Source of the DNA: an uncultured Bacteroidales bacterium
GTDB taxonomy: Bacteria; Bacteroidota; Bacteroidia; Bacteroidales; UBA932
Length of the DNA stretch: 64,000 nucleotides
Assembly (NCBI GenBank): GCA_944322565.1
Contig: CALUPG010000009.1
Span: 1-64,000, forward strand
Direction: 5' to 3'
Below, one piece after another: positions 32,820-41,075 of this stretch; within the stretch, counting starts at the first letter, position 1, and every line of letters begins with the position of its first letter. The notes under the pieces are model-generated. The model was given only the letters and a program-made list of their open reading frames with translations. It had not been told where the DNA came from and did not search any database. A program made the position numbers and the translations under genes.

Positions 32820-33390
32820 TTTGTCAGACAAAGAACTCGTGGACCTGGCTCTCCAGCAGAATCAGGCGGCATTCATCGTACTTTATACCAGATACAATGC
32901 CGGCGTGAAAAACCACATATCGAAATACATCGCCCAGGCAGAAGACAAGGAAGATGTGGCACTGGAAAGTTTCCAGAAAGCTTTCAGCCAGATAAGTTCA
33001 TACAATCCTGAATTCAAGTTCTCCACATGGCTCTACAGGATTGCACGCAACACAGCCTTGGACCATATCAGCAAACGGGACAGGGAGAAGAACAATCTTC
33101 CTACCACATCCATCAGCGACACATTGGCTGAAATCAATGACATGGCTGCTGCCATGCACAATCCCGAAGATGACATCATCAAGCAGCAGGAGTACGACAA
33201 ATGGATGACAAACATTGAAAAGTTGAAAGACGACTACAGGATTGTGGCCCGGATGAATCTCATAGACCATTTCGGCTACAAGGAAATCGCCGAACAGCTG
33301 GACCTCCCCATCAATACGGTCAAGACAAGAATCCGCCGGGCAAAGGCACAGCTGCTCAAGATGATGGAAATGTCCGACGAACTTCAGTAG
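32791..33390 (+). CDS. RNA polymerase sigma factor, sigma-70/ECF type
   Basis: The 199-residue protein has region 2 (AFIVLYTRYNAGV...DKEDVALESFQKAFSQISSY and STWLYRIARNTALDHI) and region 4 (HFGYKEIAEQLDLPINTVKTRIRRAKAQL), joined by an acidic linker (SDTLAEINDMAAAMHNPEDD). There is no anti-sigma gene next to it. The start overlaps the end of polA by 29 bases, suggesting coupled expression with polA. Its targets are unknown; similar stand-alone sigma factors are conserved in Bacteroidetes. Confidence 0.9.
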   Translation: MERTGLKLTDLSDKELVDLALQQNQAAFIVLYTRYNAGVKNHISKYIAQAEDKEDVALESFQKAFSQISSYNPEFKFSTWLYRIARNTALDHISKRDREKNNLPTTSISDTLAEINDMAAAMHNPEDDIIKQQEYDKWMTNIEKLKDDYRIVARMNLIDHFGYKEIAEQLDLPINTVKTRIRRAKAQLLKMMEMSDELQ

Positions 33391-33443
33391 AATACCCGGG
33401 CCGTCCGGCAATAAACCGACGCAGCCCTGAAAACCGCGCAATC

Positions 33444-34169
33444 ATGGAATATCAGGAATTTGAAGACACACTACTCCGGCTGTTTCCGGAGACAGACACG
33501 AGCCGGCTTAAGAAATTCAGAATGCTCGGTCCTCTCTACAGGGAATGGAATTCAAAGATAAATGTAATCTCCCGCAAAGACATAGACAACCTCTACCTCC
33601 ACCATGTGCTGCATTCGCTTGCGATAGCGGAATACATCAGACTGAATATGCCCGGACTCTACGGCTCAATTTCGACATTGCCGGAAGAGAAGCCCGTAAC
33701 TGAGCCTGGAATCACATCCGGGGCAAGCCCGGCTGCAACTTTCCTGGACATCGGCACAGGCGGTGGATTTCCGGGAATCCCGCTCGCAATCCTGTTCCCG
33801 TCTGCACATTTCACCCTCTGTGACTCAATCGGGAAAAAGGTGAGGGTCGCATCTGAGATTGCCGGGGCATGCGGCCTTGAGAATGTCACGACGGCAAACG
33901 CAAGGGCCGAAGTTCTTCCGGGACAATTTGACTGGATAGTATCAAGGGCCGTGACCTCCCTGGACAAATTCATGCCATGGACCAGAGGCAAATACCGCCG
34001 CGGGATATTTTACCTGAAAGGAGGGGACATCTCCGAAGAAATTGCCGCCGCCATGGGAAAAAGCAGGCTGCCGTCCGGGACAATCCATGTATGGAAAATA
34101 GGCGAAGCCATCCCCGACCCATATTTTGAAGGGAAGCTCGTCATTTTCATTGAAGGAAATGAAAAATAA
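33444..34169 (+). CDS. rsmG: 16S rRNA (guanine-527-N7)-methyltransferase
   Basis: The 241-residue protein has the GidB fold with the SAM-binding LDIGTGGGFPGIPLAI, CDSIGKKVRV and SRAVTSLDKFMPW. It methylates G527 of 16S rRNA. Between the N-terminal helices and the Rossmann core it carries an insert of about 25 residues (SISTLPEEKPVTEPGITSG and flanks) that most family members lack. It lies 53 bases after the sigma factor gene and just before the rpmH promoter. Confidence 0.93.
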   Translation: MEYQEFEDTLLRLFPETDTSRLKKFRMLGPLYREWNSKINVISRKDIDNLYLHHVLHSLAIAEYIRLNMPGLYGSISTLPEEKPVTEPGITSGASPAATFLDIGTGGGFPGIPLAILFPSAHFTLCDSIGKKVRVASEIAGACGLENVTTANARAEVLPGQFDWIVSRAVTSLDKFMPWTRGKYRRGIFYLKGGDISEEIAAAMGKSRLPSGTIHVWKIGEAIPDPYFEGKLVIFIEGNEK

Positions 34170-34200
34170 TTTGCAATTAATACGAAAAACACTACCTTTG
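34170..34200 (+). promoter_or_regulatory. Full promoter of rpmH
   Basis: TTTG at 34170-34173 and TACCTTTG at 34193-34200 are 19 bases apart, a perfect match to the Bacteroides consensus. The leader to the rpmH ATG is about 70 bases. The -33 box touches the rsmG stop codon. Confidence 0.85.
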
Positions 34201-34276
34201 CACTCCCAAACCTGATTTCAGCCGGGATTTTGAAACAGGCCAGGCATAAAAATCTGAAATATAAAAGCATAAGATA

Positions 34277-34429
34277 ATGAAAAGAACATTCCAACCATCA
34301 CAGCGCAAGCGTCGCAACAAACACGGATTCCGTGAGAGAATGTCCACACCAAACGGCCGTCGCGTATTGGCTTCCCGCCGTCGTCATGGACGCAAGAAAC
34401 TGACAGTGTCATCAGAAGACAGATACTGA
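34277..34429 (+). CDS. rpmH: 50S ribosomal protein L34
   Basis: This 50-residue frame, shorter than usual ORF cut-offs, starts [18 protein letters not shown] and continues [26 protein letters not shown], the unmistakable L34 sequence. It ends in SSEDRY. It is a component of the large ribosomal subunit. Its own strong promoter lies at 34170-34200. The usual neighbours rnpA and dnaA are not present here. Confidence 0.97.
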   Translation: MKRTFQPSQRKRRNKHGFRERMSTPNGRRVLASRRRHGRKKLTVSSEDRY

Positions 34430-34570
34430 TCTGATTCATTGTCACCCGGGACATGTCTTCATTGTCTTGAGGGAAGAAAGATTGAGAGGCTGTGTCAAAC
34501 AAAATTTGGCCCAGCCTCTTTGATTATATCCGCCAGCGGGAATATCATTTTACACTACCTCCATTTTCCG

Positions 34571-35011
34571 ATGGAAGAACATCTGAAATACATGAAAGAA
34601 GCCCTGCGGGAAGCAGCCGCAGCAGCCGCGGAAGACGAAGTGCCCGTCGGCGCAGTAGTCGTATGCCGCGGCCGCATCATCGCCAGAGGACACAATATGA
34701 CAGAGAGGCTCAAAGACCCTACTGCACACGCCGAGATGATTGCCATAACAGCTGCCACAGAAGCCACGGGCGGCAAATATCTCACCGACTGTACCCTCTA
34801 TGTGACTGTCGAGCCATGTCCGATGTGCGCCGGAGCTCTCGCATGGTCACAGATAGGACAGGTGGTATACGGGGCAATCGACCCCAAAAGAGGCTTTTCC
34901 CTATTCTCTCCCGGTCTGCTTCACCCCAAGACAGAAATAATTGCCGGAGTATTGGCCGAAGAATGCGGGGCACTTGTATCCGATTTTTTCAAAAAGAAAA
35001 GAAAACAATAA
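34571..35011 (+). CDS. tadA: tRNA-specific adenosine deaminase
   Basis: The start at 34571 (MEEHLKYMKEALREA) fits the family; the open frame extends 44 codons upstream over non-coding sequence. The 146-residue protein has the zinc-deaminase motifs TAHAEMIAI and VEPCPMCAGAL, with the catalytic glutamate in HAE. It converts A34 to inosine in tRNA-Arg(ACG). A short hydrophilic tail (FFKKKRKQ) ends it. It is followed after 34 bases by a membrane protein gene. Confidence 0.93.
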   Translation: MEEHLKYMKEALREAAAAAAEDEVPVGAVVVCRGRIIARGHNMTERLKDPTAHAEMIAITAATEATGGKYLTDCTLYVTVEPCPMCAGALAWSQIGQVVYGAIDPKRGFSLFSPGLLHPKTEIIAGVLAEECGALVSDFFKKKRKQ

Positions 35012-35045
35012 AGGGAACGACCTGACAAGAAAAGCAAACCTCGCG

Positions 35046-35483
35046 ATGTTCGGACTTGAAGAATTCGGTCTCGTCGGCCTGTTCGTGGGCACCTTTCTGG
35101 CTGCAACAATTTTTCCGTTCAGCTCCGATGTCCTGTATATGGCAGTACTGGCAGCCACCGGTGACACTCTCGGCTGTCTGGCAGTCGGCACCCTCGGAAA
35201 CTGGCTCGGCAGCGTATTCACCTACTGGATAGGCTGGATGGGCAAATGGGAATGGATAGAGAAATGGTTCAAGGTCAGGCCCGCGACACTGCACAAACAA
35301 AAGGAAAAAATCGACAGATACGGTGTCTGGCTTGCACTCGCATGCTGGGTTCCCATAATAGGTGATGTCATTGCAATCGCACTCGGATTCTACAAAACAA
35401 GGCCGTTCTGGACAATATTGCTCATGCTTGTCGGCAAATTCGGCCGCTTCCTCGTCTGGGATCTCATCTACGGCCTATTTTGA
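35046..35483 (+). CDS. YqaA/DedA-type inner membrane protein
   Basis: The start at 35046 (MFGLEEFGLVGLFVGTFLAA) is the first ATG that gives a sensible membrane protein. The 145-residue product has four or five hydrophobic segments and the SNARE-associated/DedA pattern FPFSSDVLYMAVLAATG, NWLGSVFTYWIG and ACWVPIIGDVIAIALGFYK. The YqaA branch of this family is thought to move lipids or keep membrane homeostasis; the substrate is unknown. It precedes tRNA-Gln. Confidence 0.85.
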   Translation: MFGLEEFGLVGLFVGTFLAATIFPFSSDVLYMAVLAATGDTLGCLAVGTLGNWLGSVFTYWIGWMGKWEWIEKWFKVRPATLHKQKEKIDRYGVWLALACWVPIIGDVIAIALGFYKTRPFWTILLMLVGKFGRFLVWDLIYGLF

Positions 35484-35487
35484 ATAT

Positions 35488-35518
35488 TTTGCAGAAAGCC
35501 AAAATAATCTTAAATTTG
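35488..35518 (+). promoter_or_regulatory. Full promoter of tRNA-Gln
   Basis: TTTG (35488-35491) and TAAATTTG (35511-35518) are 19 bases apart. The tRNA begins ten bases later. Confidence 0.85.
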
Positions 35519-35527
35519 CAGCGGAAT

Positions 35528-35598
35528 TGAGATATGGTGTAATGGTAGCACTACAGATTTTGGTTCTGTCTGTCCAAGTTCGAATCTTGGTATCTCAA
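35528..35598 (+). tRNA. tRNA-Gln (anticodon TTG)
   Basis: The acceptor arms TGAGATA (35528-35534) and TATCTCA (35591-35597) pair fully, a D-arm GTAATGGTAGCAC follows, the anticodon stem ACAGA/TCTGT encloses TTTTGGT with anticodon TTG, and the T-arm has GTTCGAATC. The 3' CCA is not encoded, so it is added by the CCA enzyme at 43818. A promoter precedes and a terminator follows. Confidence 0.95.
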
Positions 35599-35602
35599 CA
35601 AC

Positions 35603-35645
35603 AATCGCCCAACTCTATGAATTTCACAGATTTAGGCGATTTTTC
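35603..35645 (+). terminator. Terminator behind tRNA-Gln
   Basis: AATCGCC pairs with GGCGATT around a 25-base loop and is followed by TTTTT. The following 160 bases to the antitoxin gene show nothing else. Confidence 0.65.
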
Positions 35646-35805
35646 ATATAAAACCGGGTCAGAAACGGGACAGCCCCGTGAAGGCCCCATGTCAAACTGT
35701 TTTTCCTTGTACGACGCCCTTATGGAGTTGTGCAAAGAAAAACCTTGCCATGACATCCATATACCTCGGGCAAAAAAGTTCTATGACCGGGATTGTCCCG
35801 GCTTA

Positions 35806-36108
35806 TCAGAGGGACACCTTGCCGACACCGACAACCTCAAGGTTGACCGGAATGTCGAGTGCACGGAAAATCCTCGATACGGAAGACAGGGTGATGCTCT
35901 TGCCGTTCTCAAAGCGGGAAATCTGTGCCTTCTTCACCCCTATCCGTTCGCCAAGCTGCTCCTGGGTGAGATGTCTGGACTTTCTCGCAGCCCTTATGGC
36001 CTCCCCGACAAGATAGAGATCCATCTCCTCCTCGTATGAATCCCGCGCAGGTGTTCCTTTGGAACCGAGCACCCTGTCAAGCATCTGGTCATGTGAATAC
36101 AGTTTCAT
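35806..36108 (-). CDS. HigA-type antitoxin (XRE helix-turn-helix)
   Basis: The 100-residue protein has a clear XRE HTH at its centre: LVGEAIRAARKSRHLTQEQL, GERIGVKKAQISRFENGKSI, then SSVSRIFRALDIPV. The short N-terminal part (HDQMLDRVLGSKGTPARDSYEEEM) probably contacts the toxin. Its start overlaps the toxin's stop by four bases (ATGA). It would neutralise the toxin and repress the shared promoter. Toxin-first order is typical of HigBA. Confidence 0.88.
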   Translation of the reverse strand: MKLYSHDQMLDRVLGSKGTPARDSYEEEMDLYLVGEAIRAARKSRHLTQEQLGERIGVKKAQISRFENGKSITLSSVSRIFRALDIPVNLEVVGVGKVSL

Positions 36109-36458
36109 ATCTTTTCCCTTTTGTCCTCAAAATACTCTCTCATTATCCGTTCAGCCTTGGCGATCTCCCTTGCCGGGGTCTTCTGGGTCTTCTTCACTAT
36201 CCCGTGTGTAGCAACGACAACAGTCTCAGTTTCGGTATCCCAGAAAGCAAAAAGCCGATATTGGATACCGGCGTACAATGTACGGAACTCCCAGATTTCC
36301 GAGCCTTCAAGTTTCTTGAACAGCTCCCTGTCGATATAATACCGGCACTTGCCGATATTATACACGACCTTGGCTCTGGCCTTCTCCTCCAGCGACTCAA
36401 GAAACTCCACGGCTTCCTCGGTATACAGTATCTGAAATTTCGACTGAATTTCCATCAT
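36105..36458 (-). CDS. HigB-type RelE/ParE-fold toxin (Gp49 family)
   Basis: The 117-residue protein matches RelE-superfamily HigB/Gp49 toxins: EEAVEFLESLEEKARAKV, FKKLEGSEIWEFRTLYAGIQ, YRLFAFWDTETETVVVATHG and FVKKTQKTP-like IVKKTQKTPAREIAKAERI. Members cut mRNA at the ribosome. It is the first gene of the pair, behind a candidate promoter at 36474-36506, and overlaps the antitoxin start. Confidence 0.88.
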   Translation of the reverse strand: MMEIQSKFQILYTEEAVEFLESLEEKARAKVVYNIGKCRYYIDRELFKKLEGSEIWEFRTLYAGIQYRLFAFWDTETETVVVATHGIVKKTQKTPAREIAKAERIMREYFEDKREKI

Positions 36459-36473
36459 TCACTTATTTCGGCA

Positions 36474-36506
36474 CAAATATAGTGAAAAGTTTACAATTTA
36501 TGCAAC
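36474..36506 (-). promoter_or_regulatory. Promoter of the toxin-antitoxin pair
   Basis: On the minus strand TATATTTG (36474-36481) is 21 bases from GTTG (36503-36506), one base off the TTTG consensus. The toxin ATG follows about 16 bases downstream. Confidence 0.5.
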
Positions 36507-36510
36507 TTCT

Positions 36511-36654
36511 TCAGCTGAACATCTCCGGGATGTCCTTCTGCAGGAGCAGGGCAGTCCGCAATGTCCTGGCCTGCTGGTTCAGCTGCCTGATGGACATCTG
36601 GTTGGTGCTGAGGGCAGCAGTGTTCTCCTTGCCTTCGGCTTTCATCTTCGCCAT
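36511..36654 (-). pseudogene. Possible remnant of a larger gene's 3' end (47 codons)
   Basis: The minus strand carries a frame reading MAKMKAEGKENTAALSTNQM then SIRQLNQQARTLRTALLLQK and DIPEMFS-stop. It looks like the helical C-terminus of a real protein rather than chance sequence, and the frame is closed by a TGA shortly upstream of the ATG. It could be a fragment of a phage or conjugation gene left next to the toxin-antitoxin pair, or a genuine small protein. Confidence 0.35.
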
Positions 36655-36708
36655 TTCGCTGCCGGTGTCCGAAATGGCCTTGCCCCCTCAACGGGGCGCT
36701 GAAATTTT

Positions 36709-36740
36709 TTTGTATTTATCCGCTAAAGTTTATAAGTTTG
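36709..36740 (+). promoter_or_regulatory. Full promoter of the fimbrillin-protease gene
   Basis: TTTG (36709-36712) and TAAGTTTG (36733-36740) are 20 bases apart. Transcription would start near 36746, which rules out the first in-frame ATG at 36748 as a normal start. Confidence 0.75.
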
Positions 36741-36765
36741 CAATCTTTTGTCAAATTATATTGTA

Positions 36766-38625
36766 ATGCTTATGCGTAGTAATGCGTCTTTCGCAATGCG
36801 TGCGTTCACGGCAGCAGCCGCTTTTCTTCTTTTCCTGTCGGCCTGCATGAAGACGGAGGAGCCTGTTTCCGTACCGGATGACGGATTCATTGAACTGGCA
36901 TTCACGAAAAGCGGTTTTGTCTGCGATGCACAGGACTCTCCATCGGTAAAGGCGGGTCTGGATGAAGACGGCGCCGGTAATTTTGCAGAGGGGGACAAAG
37001 TCGGTCTCTATATATACGGCAGCCCTTCCAGACATGTGATTCTCACTCTTGAGAACGGCAGATGGACTCCGGCGCTGAAGAAGAGCGACCTGGGATCCGG
37101 TACGGCCAGGCTTTCCGCATATTATCCGGTATCGGAGGCTGAAGGCATCGGGTCAAACGTGCACCGCCATAAGGTGCAGACCGACCAGAGCGGAGACGGC
37201 TACATGGAATCGGATCTTCTGTGGAGCCATCTCGACATTGATCCTGGCTCGCTTTCAGGCAACAGGATAGAATTCCCTTTCAGGCATGCCATGCACAGGC
37301 TTGTCATAAACATTACGGGCTCTGACGGTACATTGCCCGAAGACCTTTCAGTAAAGGTCCTCAATGAGACCGAGGGGTCGCTTTCAATCTATAGCGGAAG
37401 TCTGAATGATCCGTCCGGTGAAAAGGTGAGAATAGATGCCAGAAAAGCGGAAGGGAGTCAGGGCAAGTTTTCCGCAATACTTTTCCCGGGCAGTCTGGGC
37501 CCTTATTCCGACGGATGGGTGGAAATAACTGCGGGCGGCAAGACCTCGACCTTCAAGGCGCCGTCGGAAATCGGCGGCAGGGATTTTCTGGAGAGCGGAA
37601 AGGAGACTGTGCTGAACCTGAGTCTGAATCAGGGCGGCGTCGGCCCCGGGGAAGAGCCGGAGCCTGATCCCGACTATGCTGGGAAAATATGCTGGGTATA
37701 TGGAGTCAAGACGCCGGAAACTCCTGACTACAATGAGGAGACCGTGAAAGTGCTGACAGATACGGATAAATTTTATCCGTGGAACTTCCCTTCAGGAGTA
37801 TGGTTCAAGTTTGACAGCGATCCTGAAACAGCCTATCTGAACTGGCAGGAGGGCTTCCGCTGGTATGACTGCGACAAGGACAATCCGGACGAAAGCAACT
37901 CCCGTCCCGGCTATCATGACAGCAACATGTGCTGGGCGGCCGCTTCGGCATGCATGCTCCACTGGTGGATGAACATCAACAGCGACTATATTGCCGCGTA
38001 TGACCGTAAATATGGAGATGTGTGCCCGAAATATCCGCGCCCTTCATCTGAATTTTCAGGCACTGAAAAAAGCGAGATATTCAATTTCTTCAGGGAGGCA
38101 AGCCGTAACCGCGGAGGGGATGCGAGGGACGGCATCAACTGGTTCATCAACCACACTCCCGGATTGGGTCTAAACGACACTTTCGACGACGATGCCTTCG
38201 GAGGCTATTTTACGGAGGTTTTCAAGGGAATGAAGATAGCCGACTCTTTCGGGGGCTTCAGCAAGGAAACGTTCAACGAGCTCATAAAAGACGCCCTTGA
38301 GAATGACCGCGGACTCGGATTCATACGTTCACACGGACTGACGCATGTCATGGCTCTCTATGGTGTCGAATTCGATGATGAAGGATATATCTCGGCCGTA
38401 TATTATGTCGACAACAACGACTATTATAATTTTCAGGTCACAGGCAGCAGCACTCCGTTCCAGAGGCATCGCCTGATCCGCAAGAAGATCACCTACAATG
38501 AGGGCAGCGGATTCAAGATATTGATCGGGGAGGGTACATCGTATGCGATAGTCGGAGTGACTACGATGGATCTTATGCGTGACGTATGGCGGAACGCCTT
38601 TCCGGAAGTGCGTACGGACGACTGA
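36766..38625 (+). CDS. Lipoprotein with fimbrillin-like domain fused to an IdeS/Mac-type cysteine protease
   Basis: The start is placed at 36766, after the promoter; ATGs at 36772 and 36796 are alternatives, all keeping the lipobox FLSAC. Residues ~30-290 resemble Mfa-like fimbrillins (GDKVGLYIYG, ARLSAYYPV, FPFRHAMHRLVINITG). After a GPGEEPEPDPD linker, the second half matches IdeS/Mac peptidases: C389 in SNMCWAAASACMLHWW, H527 in SHGLTHVMALYG and D549 in YYVDNND. The His-to-Asp distance of 22 residues equals that in streptococcal IdeS, which cuts IgG. It is probably a surface protease; its substrate is unknown. Confidence 0.85.
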   Translation: MLMRSNASFAMRAFTAAAAFLLFLSACMKTEEPVSVPDDGFIELAFTKSGFVCDAQDSPSVKAGLDEDGAGNFAEGDKVGLYIYGSPSRHVILTLENGRWTPALKKSDLGSGTARLSAYYPVSEAEGIGSNVHRHKVQTDQSGDGYMESDLLWSHLDIDPGSLSGNRIEFPFRHAMHRLVINITGSDGTLPEDLSVKVLNETEGSLSIYSGSLNDPSGEKVRIDARKAEGSQGKFSAILFPGSLGPYSDGWVEITAGGKTSTFKAPSEIGGRDFLESGKETVLNLSLNQGGVGPGEEPEPDPDYAGKICWVYGVKTPETPDYNEETVKVLTDTDKFYPWNFPSGVWFKFDSDPETAYLNWQEGFRWYDCDKDNPDESNSRPGYHDSNMCWAAASACMLHWWMNINSDYIAAYDRKYGDVCPKYPRPSSEFSGTEKSEIFNFFREASRNRGGDARDGINWFINHTPGLGLNDTFDDDAFGGYFTEVFKGMKIADSFGGFSKETFNELIKDALENDRGLGFIRSHGLTHVMALYGVEFDDEGYISAVYYVDNNDYYNFQVTGSSTPFQRHRLIRKKITYNEGSGFKILIGEGTSYAIVGVTTMDLMRDVWRNAFPEVRTDD

Positions 38626-38639
38626 AGCTGAAAAATGAT

Positions 38640-38656
38640 GCCGGGCAGTGCCCGGC
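38640..38656. terminator. Short hairpin between the two fimbrillin-like genes
   Basis: GCCGGGC-AGT-GCCCGGC is a perfect 7-bp stem with no T-run behind it. It may slow transcription or protect the upstream message rather than terminate. Confidence 0.35.
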
Positions 38657-38680
38657 AGGATTGCAGACATTTTATTTGAC

Positions 38681-39589
38681 ATGGATATTATGATGATTAT
38701 GAAGAGCTATAAATTTTTTCTATATGCTGCGGCGATTCTGCCGGCGGCCGTCTCATGCGACAGATCCGTCCTTCCCGGCGGGGACAGCGGCAGCGATGAA
38801 GTGGAAGTTACGGGGAAAATCGACATAAGGACTGCCGTGGGCCCTATTGTTAAAGCACCACAGCTTGGAGAGGACGGCTCCGGAAATTTCATTGACGGCG
38901 ACGTCTTTTCACTGACGGTTTCCGGCGACGGATTTGAAGTCATCCGTGACTATACTGTGGGCGGAACGGAACTGTTCTGGTCGGATCTGGGGCTTCCCGA
39001 AAATCCCGGGACAGTGCGTTTTGCAGGATGCTATCCGGCACAGGAAGCGGCTTCCGGAGACGGTTGCCGTTTAGAAGTGCTCGCGAACGGCGAGACGGAT
39101 CTCCTGCTTGCCAAGGCAGTCGATGTTGAGTATCCGGCTGCGACGGTAGATCTGAAATTCGGTCATGCTTTCCACAAGCTTGCCGTAAAATATGTGTCTG
39201 ACGGCACCTTTTCGGATTCAGACCTTTCTCAGGTGACGACTGTCGTCAATGCGATGTCATCATGCACGGTCGACCTGTCCAAGGGCGAAATTGAGGCGGG
39301 GTCTGCTTCGGTTCAGTCCCGATATGCCGAAAAGTCCGGGGATTCAGTGGCATATATGCTTGTGCCGCAGCAGAAAGACAAAGTTACTGTCGATGTCTCT
39401 TTCCAGGGTATGAAAAAGACGTTCACTCTTCCGGACACCACCGGGGACGGTCAGGCGCTCAGTCTGCTTGAAGGAGGAAAAATGCTGACGGTGCAGCTTG
39501 AGATTTCTTCGGACGGGATCAGAATGGACGGGGTGCAGATTGTTGGCTGGGAGTCCCAGGGGACTGTCAACGGAGGCATATCATTCTGA
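38681..39589 (+). CDS. Fimbrillin-family lipoprotein
   Basis: The product has a lipobox in AAILPAAVSC and the Mfa-like fimbrillin layout: a basic-to-acidic head, EDGSGNFIDGDVFSLTVSG, TVRFAGCYPAQEA, VDLKFGHAFHKLAVKYVSDG and a C-terminal TVQLEIS..GIRMDGVQIVGWE. Several ATGs (38681, 38690, 38693, 38699) precede the signal; the real start is uncertain. It is 55 bases downstream of the fimbrillin-protease gene, and the two N-terminal domains resemble each other. It may be an anchor or assembly partner. Confidence 0.8.
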   Translation: MDIMMIMKSYKFFLYAAAILPAAVSCDRSVLPGGDSGSDEVEVTGKIDIRTAVGPIVKAPQLGEDGSGNFIDGDVFSLTVSGDGFEVIRDYTVGGTELFWSDLGLPENPGTVRFAGCYPAQEAASGDGCRLEVLANGETDLLLAKAVDVEYPAATVDLKFGHAFHKLAVKYVSDGTFSDSDLSQVTTVVNAMSSCTVDLSKGEIEAGSASVQSRYAEKSGDSVAYMLVPQQKDKVTVDVSFQGMKKTFTLPDTTGDGQALSLLEGGKMLTVQLEISSDGIRMDGVQIVGWESQGTVNGGISF

Positions 39590-39681
39590 TGCCGCAGCAG
39601 TGTTCTTTTCAGTTTCAAACAACTGCCCGGCATTCTCCTGCAGGATTTCAGTTGGACTTCAGCACGGCATCCGGCTGTCAG

Positions 39682-40266
39682 TCATTTGCCTAATTTTTCA
39701 TACTCTTCATCAGTCACAGGCTCCAGCCATTCATTTGACGCGTTTTCTCCCGGAATTTCAAAGGCGAGGTGTGCAAACCAACTGTCTGCTGCCGCACCGT
39801 GCCAATGCTTTACATTAGCTGGAATGTGGATGACATCGCCAGGAAGCATCTGAACGGCAGGCTTGCCTTCTTCCTGATACCACCCTTTGCCTGCCACACA
39901 GACAAGCATCTGCCCTCCTCCTTTCGTGGCACGGTGGATATGCCAGTTGTTGCGGCAGCCCGGCTCGAAAGTCACATTGGCAAACGGTATCTGCTCCTTG
40001 GAAACCTGAGCGAGATAACTGTTACCGACAAAATACTTGGCGTATGCGGTGTTTGGTTCGCCGACAGGGAATATCATCTCGCGCTGGAAAGCGGCTTTGC
40101 CGTCTGTCCCGGCCGTGTCATCAGCCCAGACATCCTTTGCCAGCCGGAGTCCCGGACGGTTCCATACTTCCCCGAAAAGCACGTCATCGTTAAGTTCGGC
40201 AAATTTCGGTGCAAATTCGCCCAACTGCACATGCCCGGCAGTCTGTGTAATTTTTTCTTGTGCCAT
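39682..40266 (-). CDS. Cupin protein with a carboxymuconolactone decarboxylase-like N-terminus
   Basis: The start at 40266 (MAQEKITQTAG) removes ten unlikely codons. Residues 1-45 look like the first part of a carboxymuconolactone decarboxylase domain (LGEFAPKFAELNDDVLFGEVW), and the remainder is a cupin with the metal-binding NWHIHRATKGGGQML, the GDVIHIPANVKHWHG box and WFAHLAFE. Such cupin proteins occur next to AraC regulators in Bacteroidetes; here the regulator is broken. Activity is unknown. The decarboxylase part is too short to be functional. Confidence 0.8.
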   Translation of the reverse strand: MAQEKITQTAGHVQLGEFAPKFAELNDDVLFGEVWNRPGLRLAKDVWADDTAGTDGKAAFQREMIFPVGEPNTAYAKYFVGNSYLAQVSKEQIPFANVTFEPGCRNNWHIHRATKGGGQMLVCVAGKGWYQEEGKPAVQMLPGDVIHIPANVKHWHGAAADSWFAHLAFEIPGENASNEWLEPVTDEEYEKLGK

Positions 40267-40367
40267 AATTCCTTGAATATATTTCAACGACACCATGAAT
40301 TGGTATCATAATAATAGCATTAAAGCCACACCTGATATTAAGATGTTATTCTTTGTGTGAACAAGTT

Positions 40368-40676
40368 TCATATCCGTTTGATAACTTTTGCCGGAACACC
40401 TACTGCAACTGCATTTGCAGGAATGTCCTGTGTCACGGCTGCACCGGCTCCCACCACGGCATTGTCACCGATGGTGACACCCTGCAGAATAGTGGCATTG
40501 GAACCGACCCAGACATTTTTGCCCAGGACGATAGGAGCGGAATAAGTCAGCTTGCGTTTCTCCGCCTCAATGAAGTGGTTCAATGTGGCAAACACGACAT
40601 TATCGCACTGTAATGTCACCGGGAACGGGGTCCGGTCGCCAGCGATGATATTGCATTTTCGTCTGTCAATGCAAAT
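40368..40676 (-). pseudogene. 5'-truncated hexapeptide acetyltransferase
   Basis: The C-terminal ~100 residues of a maltose/galactoside O-acetyltransferase-type protein are intact: GDRTPFPVTLQCDN, APIVLGKNVWVGSNATIL, QGVTIGDNAVVGAGAAVTQD and AVAVGVPAKVIKRI. The first ~85 residues are missing; the frame is open only back to a TAA at about 40677, with no ATG. A GTG at 40619 could start an 83-residue protein, but it would lack the acceptor-binding part. It is most likely inactive. Confidence 0.7.
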
Positions 40677-40788
40677 TTACCGGTTCTTATGGAAACTGAA
40701 GTAACGATAAGAGGGCAGTTTGTGCCATTTTTACAGATTTTCGGCTGTGTCGGCCTCTGTCTGACGGAAATTCGTTACATTTGCAACA

Positions 40789-41059
40789 ATGAAACAGGCA
40801 GTTCATTACACGCAGACTGGAGAATTCCGATATGCTGATACGGTTCAGCAATCTGTTGCAGAGCTATTACGGGGAGAAACTCCAGCTGACGCTCGGTCTG
40901 CCTGCCGTGCAGTATTGCGCCGACAAGCTTGCTTGTCGCCAGATTATTCCGGCGATATGTTCAAGAAACAGACGGGAGAGACACCTTCCGCCTATTGCGA
41001 AGAATTGCGGAATGACTTGCGCGACACTTCTGCCGTATAGCACAGTCGTGCAGGCATGA
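40789..41059 (+). pseudogene. Frameshifted AraC-family regulator remnant
   Basis: Two overlapping plus-strand frames together read as an AraC HTH domain: FSNLLQSYYGEKLQLTLGLP and AVQYCADKL in one, then LSPDYSGDMFKKQTGETPSA and YCEELRND in the other, with the shift near 40930. The N-terminal sensing domain is absent. A -7 box (TACATTTG, 40776-40783) still precedes it. It is probably the former regulator of the cupin gene. Confidence 0.7.
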
Positions 41060-41075
41060 CAATGATTGGGGAGAT

